From the NCBI GenBank assembly GCA_964035015.1, contig OZ035999.1:3795627-3859626 (forward strand): a stretch of DNA of 64,000 nt. The letters are read 5' to 3'. Origin of the DNA: Corallium rubrum (Eukaryota > Cnidaria > Anthozoa > Scleralcyonacea > Coralliidae). The notes under the pieces were generated by a model that was given only the letters and a program-made list of their open reading frames with translations, was not told the origin of the DNA and made no database searches. Numbering within the stretch: the first letter of the stretch is position 1; each line of letters begins with the position of its first letter. Shown piece after piece: positions 56,701 through 64,000 of the stretch. A program made the translations under genes and the position numbers.

Positions 56701-59077
56701 GTGGGAGGATTACAGTTAGCTTAGAGTTAGGGCTAGTGTTATGACTAAAGGGCTAGTGTTAGGACAAAAGTTAGCTATGGGTTGTGCGTCCACCAATGAG
56801 GAAATTTTATACCCATAACTTCATAATCGTTTGGGGGACACCATACAACTGTACAATATTTGGTAGTCTCCACCACCACTCCTTATGTTTCTACTTCCTA
56901 CACCAGATTACAGCTACTGAAATTGATTGTGTTAACCAAGAGAATAACTACTCCTTGATCATGCTCCAACTGACTTGTTACCGACTATAATTCACAGACG
57001 GTCACAATCCTATGGATATATTTAAGTACGGATAATCGCCTTGGGTGCTTTTGAACTACTTTTAATTATGCGTTTCAACGTCGTTTTCGACTTAATCAAA
57101 ACGGGCTCGCGCTTTCGGTTCTCTTTGACTCATTAAAAACACGGAATCAAAAACCATTGTGCAAACAGTTAATGAATTTCGCAGACGAAGCCATCCCCAC
57201 AATTTCTTTGTATTAAATCGTGCTTACTTTCTAAGGGAAAACTGACTTCGGACTGGCATTTGCCATCATTCCAACCCGTCGGATCCAGATTGTCTTCCTA
57301 AATAAAAACACAGAGTGATTCGCTGGTTAGGAATGCAGATAAACAGTAATTCGGTATTATTGTAATGAAGTTTATTTCCGTATCTGCGTTTGTTGGCCTG
57401 GTTCCCATCAAGTAATAAATCTAGAATGAAATGTGCGACGTGCAGTAGTAAATCTCAGAGATTGTGGACTTTACTACAAACGAACAAGCGAAGTAAATTC
57501 CTATTTAAATTAGAACAAATATTTTATTGACCGAAATATTCCACCTACGTGTTTACATCAATTTGTCAGGAATGGGAAATCGGACGGGATAAAATCTCTG
57601 ATTTGTGTTCAGGAATTTACAATTTACAACTTTTACAAAATAATTCGTTATTAAATTCAGATTTCGCATGTCAGAAGACAACGCGGTAAAATGGCCAAAC
57701 CACTGATCTTGGCAAAAAAAATCACAAATTAAGAACACCAGTAATCGCCTTTGATATTTGTATTGGTTTTGAGTGAAATGCCCTTGAAACAGTCACTATT
57801 AGGCAAAGCGACAAACCGCTCTTGTAAATATATATAGTGGTCGCTTTTAAAGGAGGCGCGAAAGTGATCCAATAATTTTCCATGCCTTCGGATGCGAATT
57901 CATGTGGTGTCGCTGTGGAGTTTATTTAAGCGAAGGAAACGAGTCATTAGTTTATTTCAGCTTGTGTTGTGTGGCGGTCGATCAACAGTTTAAACACGAA
58001 AACAACGGCTTATCTTGAGACGGAAACGCACGCGAAAAAAAACGTCGGGAGATCTTATTGATATAAAGAGACCTTGAGCGTCCGGGGCACTGAAGTACCA
58101 TTCCAAAATATTCCCCGGTGGAAAGCACGTCTGACGTATAACGGCGTCCGTATGGCAGCATCTATTTGTACTAGACATTTGCTAACATGCTTTCTTAACC
58201 GAAATACACTACACGACGATCCCCAGGCTCGGATTAATATTACTAGACGAGGAGTAAAGATTTGAAACCCTAACAAGGTGAAGGGCGCTATCAAGGGTGC
58301 TTTCGAAGACTTGCTTTAACAGTCCGTAACGCATCGTGGAGACAAACCACAAGGGATTGTTTATAAACCTTCTTCGAACACTCTGGACATTTATTACTGC
58401 GGTTCGGAACTCGAAAGCACAGCATGAGAGATATCAAAAAGACCGACCGAAATATCAGTTCCCATTTTTTCACGACCAATACAAGGTTCTTGTCCTCTGA
58501 TAGTCGCTTGAGTGCACCTTATATTAAATATCCAAACGCTTCACCGATCGTTAGTATCTTTCGCTATATAGCATGGATAATTTCCAATTAAATACTATTA
58601 ATTCTTAGACAACTTACTTCGTTCACGAGGTACCCTTCGTAGGCTGTGACGGTTCGCTTTTGTTTTAATATCTCTTCCAGCAAACGCGTTTGTGAACTGG
58701 TGTCATTTATAATCACACAGCCTCCTAAAGAAAACAAGCCAGCTAGGTTAGAGAAGCAGGTTGACCGGGCTATATAGCTAGAGCGTTTCACGCGTAGAAC
58801 ACACACGCAAATATACGAGTACACGAACAGAGATTTTAAATTTACCTTCAGGAGAGTCCCTTGAGATCCAAGCTAGAACGAAGCAAGTAAAGAAAGTCTA
58901 AGCACGGTAAACACAAGTTCCGAAGTGTATTTCTATTGTAATATAAATATTAGATTTGGAAAGCGGTGTAGTTTGAAAACGGACACAAAGCTAGACCGTA
59001 CGCCGCTATTTCGATAAATAGTAATAAAACATGTACAGTCTACCTTGAATGGATGGTTTACTGTGTCGCTTGCCCAT
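37696..59077 (-). CDS. nkd: Naked cuticle homologue, Dishevelled-binding Wnt antagonist (complete, 7 exons)
   Basis: Joined on the minus strand: 59077-59044, 58872-58846, 58724-58618, 57297-57228, 53958-53855, 45801-45700, 38709-37696; 1458 nt, 485 aa, all GT-AG, phases 1,1,0,1,0,0. Known role of the family: a membrane-associated Wnt-inducible inhibitor that binds Dishevelled through an EF-hand-like EFX motif. Seen: MGKRHSKPS start with Gly2 and Ser6 (N-myristoylation pattern), RDSPEG, an LEIVELPAEPDGK segment, EFX motif QQWSFSLYNFEDNGRISNED (130-149) continuing DLTNLVRSIYDALGKSV, a basic KKVKVLISVS strand, and the His-rich tail HRHEHVHHHYHHYGEKR (469-485) typical of NKD proteins. An in-frame TAA 13 codons upstream supports the start. 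Length fits vertebrate NKD1/2. EF loop position 1 is Asn and position 12 Asp, so calcium binding is doubtful. Introns 5 and 6 are 8.1 and 7.0 kb. Confidence 0.93.
37968..38112 (-). repeat. 30-bp coding minisatellite in nkd exon 7
   Basis: Five imperfect tandem 30-bp units keep the reading frame and code SGHTSPxxHV-type decapeptides. The + strand shows recurring CGGAGACGTG and ACAGGAGATG blocks. Confidence 0.85.
39300..39345 (-). ncRNA. Hammerhead-like relic
   Basis: Minus strand: CTGATGA (39332-39326), GCTCGCATAGACCGAC as a partly broken stem II, then GAAAGC (GAAA 39308-39305). Adjacent A-rich sequence and a hydrophobic minus-strand reading frame to 39704 look like the tail of a retroelement. 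In nkd intron 6. Confidence 0.5.
40032..40403. mobile_element. TTCACAC-ended MITE
   Basis: Ends AAGGTATGTTCACAC and complement of GTGTGAACAAACCTT; subterminal GCGGACT.GGATTTGG in both arms. Confidence 0.75.
40457..40619. mobile_element. GTTTACATGGGAGGCGGGA-ended MITE
   Basis: Ends GGGGCTGTTTACATGG.AGGC and complement; GGACGGGACG inside. Confidence 0.75.
41474..42273. mobile_element. 800-bp foldback element
   Basis: Inverted arms of about 260 bp (41474-41735, 42020-42273) sharing AAGTACATTTAAAATGAG, GAGATATTCACGTTTTGG and GCTGATGACGTCATTTTCTC. Outer ends AGTGTCACTRTGATGA. In nkd intron 6. Confidence 0.85.
42748..43110. mobile_element. AGGGTGACCC-rich element, copy B
   Basis: Reverse-orientation relative of 6722-7225. 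It shares GATATCAAGCAAATGATGCC, the CACGGAAAGACAATGAACT complement and the AGGGTAACCC blocks, and is interrupted by a G homopolymer at about 42815-42833. Confidence 0.7.
43582..43794. mobile_element. Inverted repeat with hammerhead-like core
   Basis: Arms 43582-43646 and 43731-43794 (ATATAAATAAGTTTTGTGG, ACGTGGTGTTTCC). On the + strand CTGATGA (43713-43719), stem GCCTG/CAGGC, GAAA (43739-43742) form a hammerhead-type core. A further relic (GACGTTTCGAAAGGAGCCCT) lies at 43327-43346. Confidence 0.65.
45055..45240. repeat. AACAAG/CTTGTT-rich element
   Basis: Repeats of AACAAGCTTGTTA and related words in both orientations. Confidence 0.55.
45700..45801 (-). CDS. nkd: nkd exon 6: EF-hand-like Dishevelled-binding motif
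   Basis: Acceptor TTATCTTAG/GAC, donor ACGAG/GTTGGT; exactly 34 codons, phase 0 to 0. It carries QQWSFSLYNFEDNGRISNE, the first half of the EFX motif, with DLTNLVRSIY starting exon 7. It matches the family pattern W-x-F-x-L-Y-x-F-x-x-N-G-x-[VI]. The donor GTTGGT is weaker than the others. Confidence 0.92.
46320..46725. mobile_element. hAT-like element, degraded copy with nested foldback
   Basis: It contains GAAATGGCATTTCAGAGACT and CCCGGGGGAGCATGTCC, as in the other two copies. A foldback (about 46529-46674, arms GGCTAGACTTGCTCCAAGTC) is inserted within it. Lies on the 5' side of nkd exon 6 (nkd intron 5). Confidence 0.6.
48205..48232. repeat. G homopolymer
   Basis: About 20 consecutive G. 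Confidence 0.9.
48888..49385. mobile_element. Degraded element with GGTCGCTTAATATTAC repeats
   Basis: Multiple ACGACCAC / GTGGTCGCTTAATATTAC blocks; GTACAGTT at one end and AACTGTAC at the other. Confidence 0.55.
49390..49660. repeat. AACAAGCTTGTT-rich element
   Basis: Dense self-complementary units such as TAACAAGCTTG and CAACGTTGTTG; GCTACAGCGTGATAA is duplicated. Confidence 0.65.
49995..50420. mobile_element. Foldback element, TTAA-AGTGCC left end
   Basis: Left end TTAAAGTGCCTATGAAACG. Arms carry AAGAACACTTAAAAT and GAGATATTTTAGTTTGTTTG and complements. Right end eroded. Confidence 0.75.
50515..51225. repeat. Degenerate CGTGAATCGTGAT repeats
   Basis: Clusters at about 50515-50720 and 51095-51225 of words close to CCGTGATTCGTGA; unrelated sequence between. 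Confidence 0.6.
51405..51440 (-). ncRNA. Broken hammerhead-like relic
   Basis: Minus strand keeps GAAGGGCCTTCGCTCGAAACG, as in the 4.17-kb motif, but the CTGAYGA core is reduced to CTGA. Not expected to be active. Confidence 0.5.
52066..52405 (+). pseudogene. LINE 3' end remnant
   Basis: Open fragment YDGAFLWNSVPKDIRGSTSL / TSFQKKITACIDI ending at TGA 52165-52167, the C-terminal pattern of CR1/Jockey-type ORF2. Then about 215 bp of 3' UTR and a TCTA-type tail. 5'-truncated; in nkd intron 5, antisense to nkd. Confidence 0.75.
53333..53484. mobile_element. Foldback MITE
   Basis: Ends TAGATTCCATTTT and complement; GTCTGTTCAGTTATAGA in both arms. Confidence 0.8.
53855..53958 (-). CDS. nkd: nkd exon 5
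   Basis: Acceptor TTTTAG/TTG, donor CTGAG/GTAAAT. It codes VELPAEPDGKPIDIHFVKEG and onward to TQTSSLRPE; phase 1 in, 0 out. An 8.05-kb intron follows. Confidence 0.88.
54294..55119. mobile_element. 826-bp TIR element with 9-bp TSD
   Basis: Flanked by perfect TATGTACTA (54285-54293, 55120-55128). Ends TAGGCTCGRTTTCCAGCCTT; subterminal GGGCGGGT. A 9-bp duplication fits a Mutator-like element. No transposase seen. In nkd intron 4. Confidence 0.85.
55676..55931. mobile_element. hAT-like element, second copy
   Basis: Perfect 11-bp ends CAGGGCCGTAG / CTACGGCCCTG; flanks share TATAT. Same interior GGGGGGGCATGCCCCCGGAC block as 16815-17174. Lies in nkd intron 4. Confidence 0.75.
57228..57297 (-). 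CDS. nkd: nkd exon 4
   Basis: Acceptor TTTATTTAG/GAA, donor AGAAA/GTAAGC. It codes EDNLDPTGWNDGKCQSEVSF and PLE; phase 0 in, 1 out. It joins exon 5 through a split Ile codon to give LEIVELPAEPDGK, which resembles the acidic LEVALPPEKTDG segment of NKD1. Confidence 0.88.
58618..58724 (-). CDS. nkd: nkd exon 3
   Basis: Acceptor TTTCTTTAG/GAG, donor CGAA/GTAAGT. It codes GGCVIINDTSSQTRLLEEIL and onward to EGYLVNE; phase 1 in, 0 out. No named domain in this part. Confidence 0.87.
58846..58872 (-). CDS. nkd: nkd exon 2: 27-nt microexon
   Basis: Acceptor CGTTCTAG/CTT, donor TGAAG/GTAAAT; phase 1 to phase 1. It codes AWISRDSPE, aligning with the RESPEG segment of vertebrate NKD1. The flanking introns are only 171 and 121 bp, far smaller than the rest. 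Confidence 0.85.
59044..59077 (-). CDS. nkd: nkd exon 1: myristoylation signal
   Basis: 34-nt coding part: MGKRHSKPSIQ plus one base, donor CAAG/GTAGAC. Gly2 with Ser at position 6 fits an N-myristoyl site, which is how NKD proteins reach membranes. Too short for an ORF scan. Confidence 0.9.
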
Positions 59078-59940
59078 TGACTTTATTGTGAAAGGCTCAC
59101 AGTCAACAGACGAGCTTTACTTTAGTCCAAGCCATCAATCACTTTGCCGTTTATGTAAGCAAACACTTGGCCCGGACGAGATCGTTCGACGGACCACAGA
59201 TTGTAATAAACGAACGCAGCGATATTTTTTGTTGTCGCCTGTCGGCGTTTTTATTTATAAGCAGTTTGTAGGCGGTGACTGACCTCAGCCTGTCAATGAC
59301 ATACAGTGAATTAATAATCAAACTAATTGCTCTCTTTCACTGGCCAATCACAGAGCAACAAATACAATTTCTTTTCAGCGCGAGATTGCCTTTGACTTTC
59401 CTTTCGCAGTTTCGCTCTCGTCCGCAGATATTAAGAAGAAAAAATGAAAGCCCCCGTAATACAACTTAAACACGACACAACAAACGCGAGAGCAACTGTT
59501 TTGCAACTAGAATGACAAATCGCCTTCTAACATCCTGTGACCTTCGTTGAATCACGAACTTTTCTTTTTCGGACGTGCGGCGAAAGTCGTCTCCCGGAAA
59601 GCTTTCGGATACACAATAATTCACAAAAACCGACGAAATTCCGCCGGCCAAATTTAAGTAAAAACGTCCTAATGATAAATTTCATATCGTGTTTTAACAC
59701 AACCAATCTATCGAAAAAATTTAGCGAGTATTTCATTTCACCCAAACTGCGGCAGAATAATGAAAACAATACAAATTGTTAAAAATTATTCGGCAACGAA
59801 ATTAGTACCTGCTAATTTCGCGCTCTCAAGGTAGTTTAACACCAATGTCGGCCGCTGCGGCAAAAAACACCAGGCGGTTAAAGATGTTGTGATCATCATA
59901 AAAGAAAATTAGCGTGTCTCTTATTGAGAGCGCTGTATTC
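59078..59940. promoter_or_regulatory. nkd upstream region
   Basis: The nkd 5' UTR and promoter must lie here or beyond. The 5' UTR has an in-frame TAA before the ATG. No core promoter element could be assigned with confidence. Confidence 0.4.
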
Positions 59941-59948
59941 ATAGTGGT

Positions 59949-60383
59949 GTGTTCGAGGTTTATTGCACTTTTCTGTGGCGAAAGGATTACCGGGTTAGTG
60001 TTCGCACATCCGACGAAAATGGCGGACATGCATGCAAGCATGCGAAAGGATGGCGTGTTTCCACTTCACGAGCCGACACGATCGCAAATATGAAATATCC
60101 CCCAACTTTCCCATCTCGGATAACACCAGATGAAGAAAACATTATCGTAAATCGTAACGCGATATCACCCCCAAACTGCAGGATTCCCCAACGCTTTCCG
60201 GAAGAACTTCCGGCGTTACTGATTATTTTGTCGGCCATGCATGGATCTGTGCATGGATGCCATGTTCTATCACGTGATACAATTTACAAACACGCAGGGG
60301 AACAGTTCAAAGATATTGCGAACGATAAAACTATATTCAAGCTAAAACTATTCATGAGTCACATTTACACAAGGACACATTAA
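59949..60383 (+). other. Possible CpG-rich transcription start / unrecognised ORF
   Basis: A 144-codon ORF sits in sequence with more CpG than its surroundings. Motifs: AAAATGGCGGAC (YY1-like, about 60016), the palindromic ETS-like TTCCGGAAGAACTTCCGG (about 60197), and TATCACGTGATA (E-box, about 60269). The protein matches nothing I know. It may be promoter or first-exon sequence of a gene leading out of the window. Confidence 0.3.
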
Positions 60384-60403
60384 AAAAATCAGGAACAGAG
60401 CAC

Positions 60404-60632
60404 TTTATCCAAAAATTAAAGTAAAAAATATCTATATACTAAAAATATCTTTAGTCTAAAAATATCTATACACCATGTTCCATATACTTGAACATTAATT
60501 GGCTGAAGATTTGATGAGCAAAAAATGCTAGAAATTTATCCAAAAATTAAAGTCAAGTATAAAAATATCTATATACCATGAACATTAATTGCTTGAAGAT
60601 TTGATGAGCAAAAAATGCTATAAATCAGAAAA
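60404..60632. repeat. Tandem duplication, about 100-130-bp unit
   Basis: Two units sharing TTATCCAAAAATTAAAGT, AAAATATCTATA and GAAGATTTGATGAGCAAAAA. Confidence 0.8.
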
Positions 60633-60750
60633 GAAAACTAGTACTATAAACGATTCGTTTGCTTTCGACTCCGGTTGCTAACGTATGAAAGTCGTAGCCG
60701 TCGTTGTATACTATATAAGGATTGCTGCTGGATTAAAAGTTACACAGTTG

Positions 60751-60997
60751 TTTGGAAACTCAGCTAAAGTCTTTGGTCTATCTTTTTGTTCGCCTTTATG
60801 CATTTTTGTGTACGGTACACGGTCACTGAGCACATTGCATTTCAGTATAATGAACGAATTGTCCGTACTATTTAAATATTAATAAACCTAAAACAAAGGA
60901 TGTGCACGGTGTAAGGTACGGTTCAACATAAAATCACAGCTCATTATAGGCGCTTTGAAGTTTGCCGAGTTTCCAGACCATATCTCGATTGACTATG
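60751..60997. mobile_element. Second copy of the CATAG-ended element, unoccupied
   Basis: It runs from TTTGGAAACTCAG to GATTGACTATG in the opposite orientation, lacks the nested MITE and about 32 bp present in the other copy, and is cut short at its left end. Confidence 0.85.
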
Positions 60998-61054
60998 GGA
61001 GAATGAAACTTTATTAATATTATAATATATGCTAAGTCGGTAAAAAACTCAAAA

Positions 61055-61690
61055 TTTCTTAAAATGGCTCCATACAGATTCTTGAAAAATGGAAAATACA
61101 AGTTTAAAACCCAGTTTACACGATGCCGGTACAATTTGAAAACGGAACAAAATCCGTTTAGGCCTTGCGTTTACACGATACCGGCGCAAAAATAACATGA
61201 AATGTTATATGCTTATTTGCATACCGGCATGATTTTGTTCCGTTTGCAAATTGTACCGGCAAAATACGTACATAAACAATTCGGAAAAGAATAAAATTAA
61301 ATGTTATGCACAGTTAAACAGTCTGACAATCAAAAACTGTTACCAAATAAATAGCAACAGTCGTTGCTATGGCAACAATGACGTTTCAAAATGGCTGCCA
61401 ATTACCCTTCAAATCACTTTAATTCGAAAAAAACTTTGGTGACACCCAATTTTTTTTCCATTACAACTTTCCTTGTGCAAAACAATATCTCCGGCTAATG
61501 CGCATGAGCAGACTGTTATTTGTAGGCAGTTATTTGCAGGTGACGTAGCGGTCCCTCAACCAATTAAAAGGAAGATAAAAATAATAATTAGTTTTATCCT
61601 TTTTCCAAATTATTTATGCACGTGTTTTGAACTCTCAAACTTGTATTTTCCATTTTTCAAGAAACTGTATGGAGCCACCTTAATTAAGCG
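61055..61690. mobile_element. Foldback element with inner TIR unit
   Basis: Outer arms about 61055-61107 and 61635-61690 (TTGAAAAATGGAAAATACAA). An inner unit at about 61124-61265 repeats GTTTACACGATRCCGG and TTGTACCGGC in inverted orientation. Confidence 0.65.
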
Positions 61691-62047
61691 AATGCTCAGA
61701 ATGTTTTTCGACGGATTTTCTCTACTCTAAACGGATTATATAAAGTTAATCGTCTTTCGAACAACTGGCCCTCAAAGCTCTTGAAAAAGTAACTCTAGAC
61801 ACTTGTCACTTGGGACAAATGACCCCCTGGACCAGGATCTAATTAATCCAAAGTAAATTAATTTATCCCTGTCCAGCGCTTTCCCCAGAGGCAAATAAAC
61901 CCGCCTGGCGTTAGTTTGAATAAAATACTCTGGCGTTAGCAACTAGCAAGAATACAATAGTATATCCTATGCAAACAGAAGAGTTATTTTTTTTTAAATT
62001 GGGGTGCCCTAAAGAGTTGGCTATGGGCAGCTAGATTTCATGCATCT

Positions 62048-62133
<86 letters not shown>

Positions 62134-62314
62134 CATCCGTCCGTCCGTCCGTCCGTCCGTCCGTCGTTCGTCCGTCCGTCCGTCCGTCCGTTCGTTCGTC
62201 TGTCCGTTCGTTCGTTCGTTTGTTCGTTCGTTCGTTCGTTCGTTCGTTCGTTCGTTCGTTCGTTCGTTCGTTCGTTCGTTCGTTCGTTCGTTCGTTCGTT
62301 CGTTCGTTCGTTCG
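62048..62314. repeat. Stepwise tetranucleotide microsatellite
   Basis: (CTGT)n at 62048-62131, then (CCGT)n to about 62190, then (TCGT)n to 62314. Each block differs from the previous by one base. Long ORFs here are artefacts. Confidence 0.97.
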
Positions 62315-62600
62315 TGGGGGTGTTAGTGGCACAGTGGTTAGCGCACGTGCCGTTCACCTCTGCGACCTGGGTTCGATACCTTCTCCGTTCAGTTATCTGA
62401 TTAAAATTTCGCCTTGGCCGCATGCGAGAAGAGTGCTTCCAGTTTTACTCTACCAAACACCGCAGGTTTCCTCCCGGTACTCCGGTTTCCTCCTGTAGAA
62501 ACACTGGATCAATAAGGGATGTCCATAACTGGACCTCTAGGGAGAACAGTTAGCTATATATAGAGTTATCTAGTATAAATAAGATTAGTTCGTTCATTCG
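62315..62600 (+). mobile_element. tRNA-derived SINE
   Basis: Box A-like TAGTGGCACAGTGGTTAGCGC (about 62323-62343) and box B GGTTCGATACC (62370-62380) with tRNA-like spacing. The body holds GGTTTCCTCCCGGTACTCCG (about 62465) and ends near a TTCG/ATTCG tail. It sits flush against the microsatellite. Confidence 0.8.
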
Positions 62601-62682
62601 TATTCAATAGGCACGGCACGACACAGCACTATAAGACTAGGTCTGGTAAATCTCTGACTGTGTCTATAAAATGAGCAGCATA

Positions 62683-63066
62683 TCCTCCTACCTAGAATTA
62701 CCAATAATCAGTAAGTGTGAAATGCCTAGAATTACCAATAATCGTTAATTTTAAAAACGAATTCCCAACCCCCACACCCCAACGCTAACCATAACCTCTA
62801 AACCTTACCGTAAACCTAACCATAACCCCCCGGCAACCCTAACCCTAACCCACAACTCCCCAGTGGCCCTAAACCTAACCACAACCCTCCGGGAAAAAAG
62901 TCCCACCTCTCAGACCCCGACCACAACACCCCTACTGGTTTTTTAGTTATATGCAATTTAGTTTAACATCCCGCATGTGGGACAGAGAATTACCTACAAT
63001 TACCAATTATTGGTAATTCAAGACCGTTTCACACTTACTGATTATTGGTAATTCTAGGTAGGAGGA
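62683..63066. mobile_element. MITE with telomere-like repeats, copy 2
   Basis: Same TIR (TCCTCCTACCTAGAATTACC) and interior as 34930-35291, slightly longer, ends better preserved. Confidence 0.85.
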
Positions 63067-63069
63067 CAT

Positions 63070-64000
63070 GTTGAAAATGAGATACCAATGGTCTACCTCT
63101 CACAATCTCGTTTGCAGACCCTTCTCACGCCCGCCCGCGTGACAAGGCTCTGGGTACGAGATTGCCTCTCACACCAAATTCTACCCAATTTGAAGAGCGT
63201 AAATTTCGATCCTGATGTCCCTGGCTATAGTCTCCTGACACTTTCCATTGACTGTATATATGTAGCTTTCTAAATATTCATCATTAAACTTCATATGCCC
63301 TTGTGATCTTTAATGGAGCTGTTGTAAGATCCATTGGTGGATTGACGCGGGTAATTCGATCTTGTCGTGCCACAGGTCGACAAATGTGACCAGACCTGGA
63401 GAGATGCTTGTGTTGCTTTAGGATTTTCAGTTGTAGCAAGTTCGTCTCTTGGTTCGTCTTTTAAAACGTACTAATAAAGCCGATATAGCTTGTCTAGACA
63501 CATGATCTGACTTGAGTAGTACATGTTATCACACACAGACCAGACGCGATTAGAACTCCGTGCCCAAGACTTCAAACTCGACCAATCCGATCATGCGTCA
63601 CTTCAGTTTAAGTAGGTACACCTGTACCATACAATTCACGCCATTTAGCTATACCTCGCAAGTTTCTAAGAGGGCGTGGAAGTATATATACCCAGGTGAT
63701 TAGTATACACTTTCAACAGACATTTTTAAACTCTGGGAGTAACTGAGTAAGTTATTTATACTATATCTTGATCGAATTAATAAATATTCAGTTTTGACAA
63801 TATTAAGACTCAGAGAGCCACTCCTTCACATTTCCAAGGTCAATGACGAATCTTTGCCAGTATCATTTTACACCCCATCTCTTGTTATGCTTGCACAATT
63901 CATTGTAATTAACTTCTAATTTGTGCGTCACTTGTTCTGCATTCCTTCTCGCCTAACGGTATGACCAAAGGCAAAGTATCTTATTCAATTAGTTTTCAAA
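63070..64000. other. Right end of window
   Basis: AT-rich, no gene or clear element recognised. Confidence 0.4.

Noticed and set aside
57747..57757. CTTTGATAT as a TCF/LEF site regulating nkd
   Set aside because: nkd is a known Wnt target, but a 7-mer like this is expected by chance many times in this window; no cluster was seen near the start.
62315..62385. Functional tRNA gene
   Set aside because: A and B boxes are present but the rest does not fold into a proper cloverleaf on inspection and it continues into a SINE body.
62021..62498. ORFs of 103-152 residues over the tetranucleotide array
   Set aside because: Repeats of four bases open all frames; both strands give equally long ORFs.

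Overview
The window is AT-rich nuclear DNA from a multicellular animal. It holds two spliced genes with long, repeat-filled introns, GT-AG splice sites and many short inverted-repeat elements. The gene content (a furin-type proprotein convertase and a naked-cuticle Wnt antagonist), the intron structure and the dense foldback elements point to an early-branching metazoan, most likely an anthozoan cnidarian (coral or sea anemone). That assignment is inference; no search was run.

Layout. 1-12.2 kb is intergenic: microsatellites, a 990-bp terminal-inverted-repeat (TIR) element with a perfect 8-bp target duplication, a large inverted repeat around a hammerhead-ribozyme-like sequence, and no recognisable gene. 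12.26-28.29 kb (+) is a complete five-exon proprotein convertase of 757 residues: signal peptide, prodomain, S8 catalytic domain with D155/H196/N297/S373, P domain, a short Cys-rich segment, one membrane span and a tail with duplicated YxxV motifs. Its introns carry miniature inverted-repeat elements (MITEs), an hAT-like element, nested elements and a LINE remnant. 28.6-37.6 kb is intergenic and almost entirely foldback elements, a 5S-rRNA-derived SINE fragment and an inverted duplication. 37.70-59.08 kb (-) is a seven-exon naked cuticle (NKD) homologue of 485 residues: N-terminal MG..S myristoylation signal, a Dishevelled-binding EF-hand-like motif and a His-rich C-terminus. Exons 1-6 are invisible to simple ORF scans because they are 27-107 bp long; they were joined by matching splice phases. 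59.1-64 kb holds the NKD upstream region, a possible CpG-rich transcription start at about 60.0 kb, a second copy of a telomere-like-repeat MITE, and a tRNA-derived SINE next to a microsatellite that changes its unit in steps.

Functionally both genes belong to extracellular-signal handling: the convertase cleaves secreted precursors in the trans-Golgi and endosomes, and NKD damps Wnt signalling through Dishevelled. They are convergent (tail to tail, about 9.4 kb apart) and nothing suggests co-regulation. The rest is repeat-driven. The clearest biology beyond the genes is the set of hammerhead-like ribozyme motifs, one with all three helices compatible, and a natural empty-site/filled-site pair that reconstructs a nested transposition.
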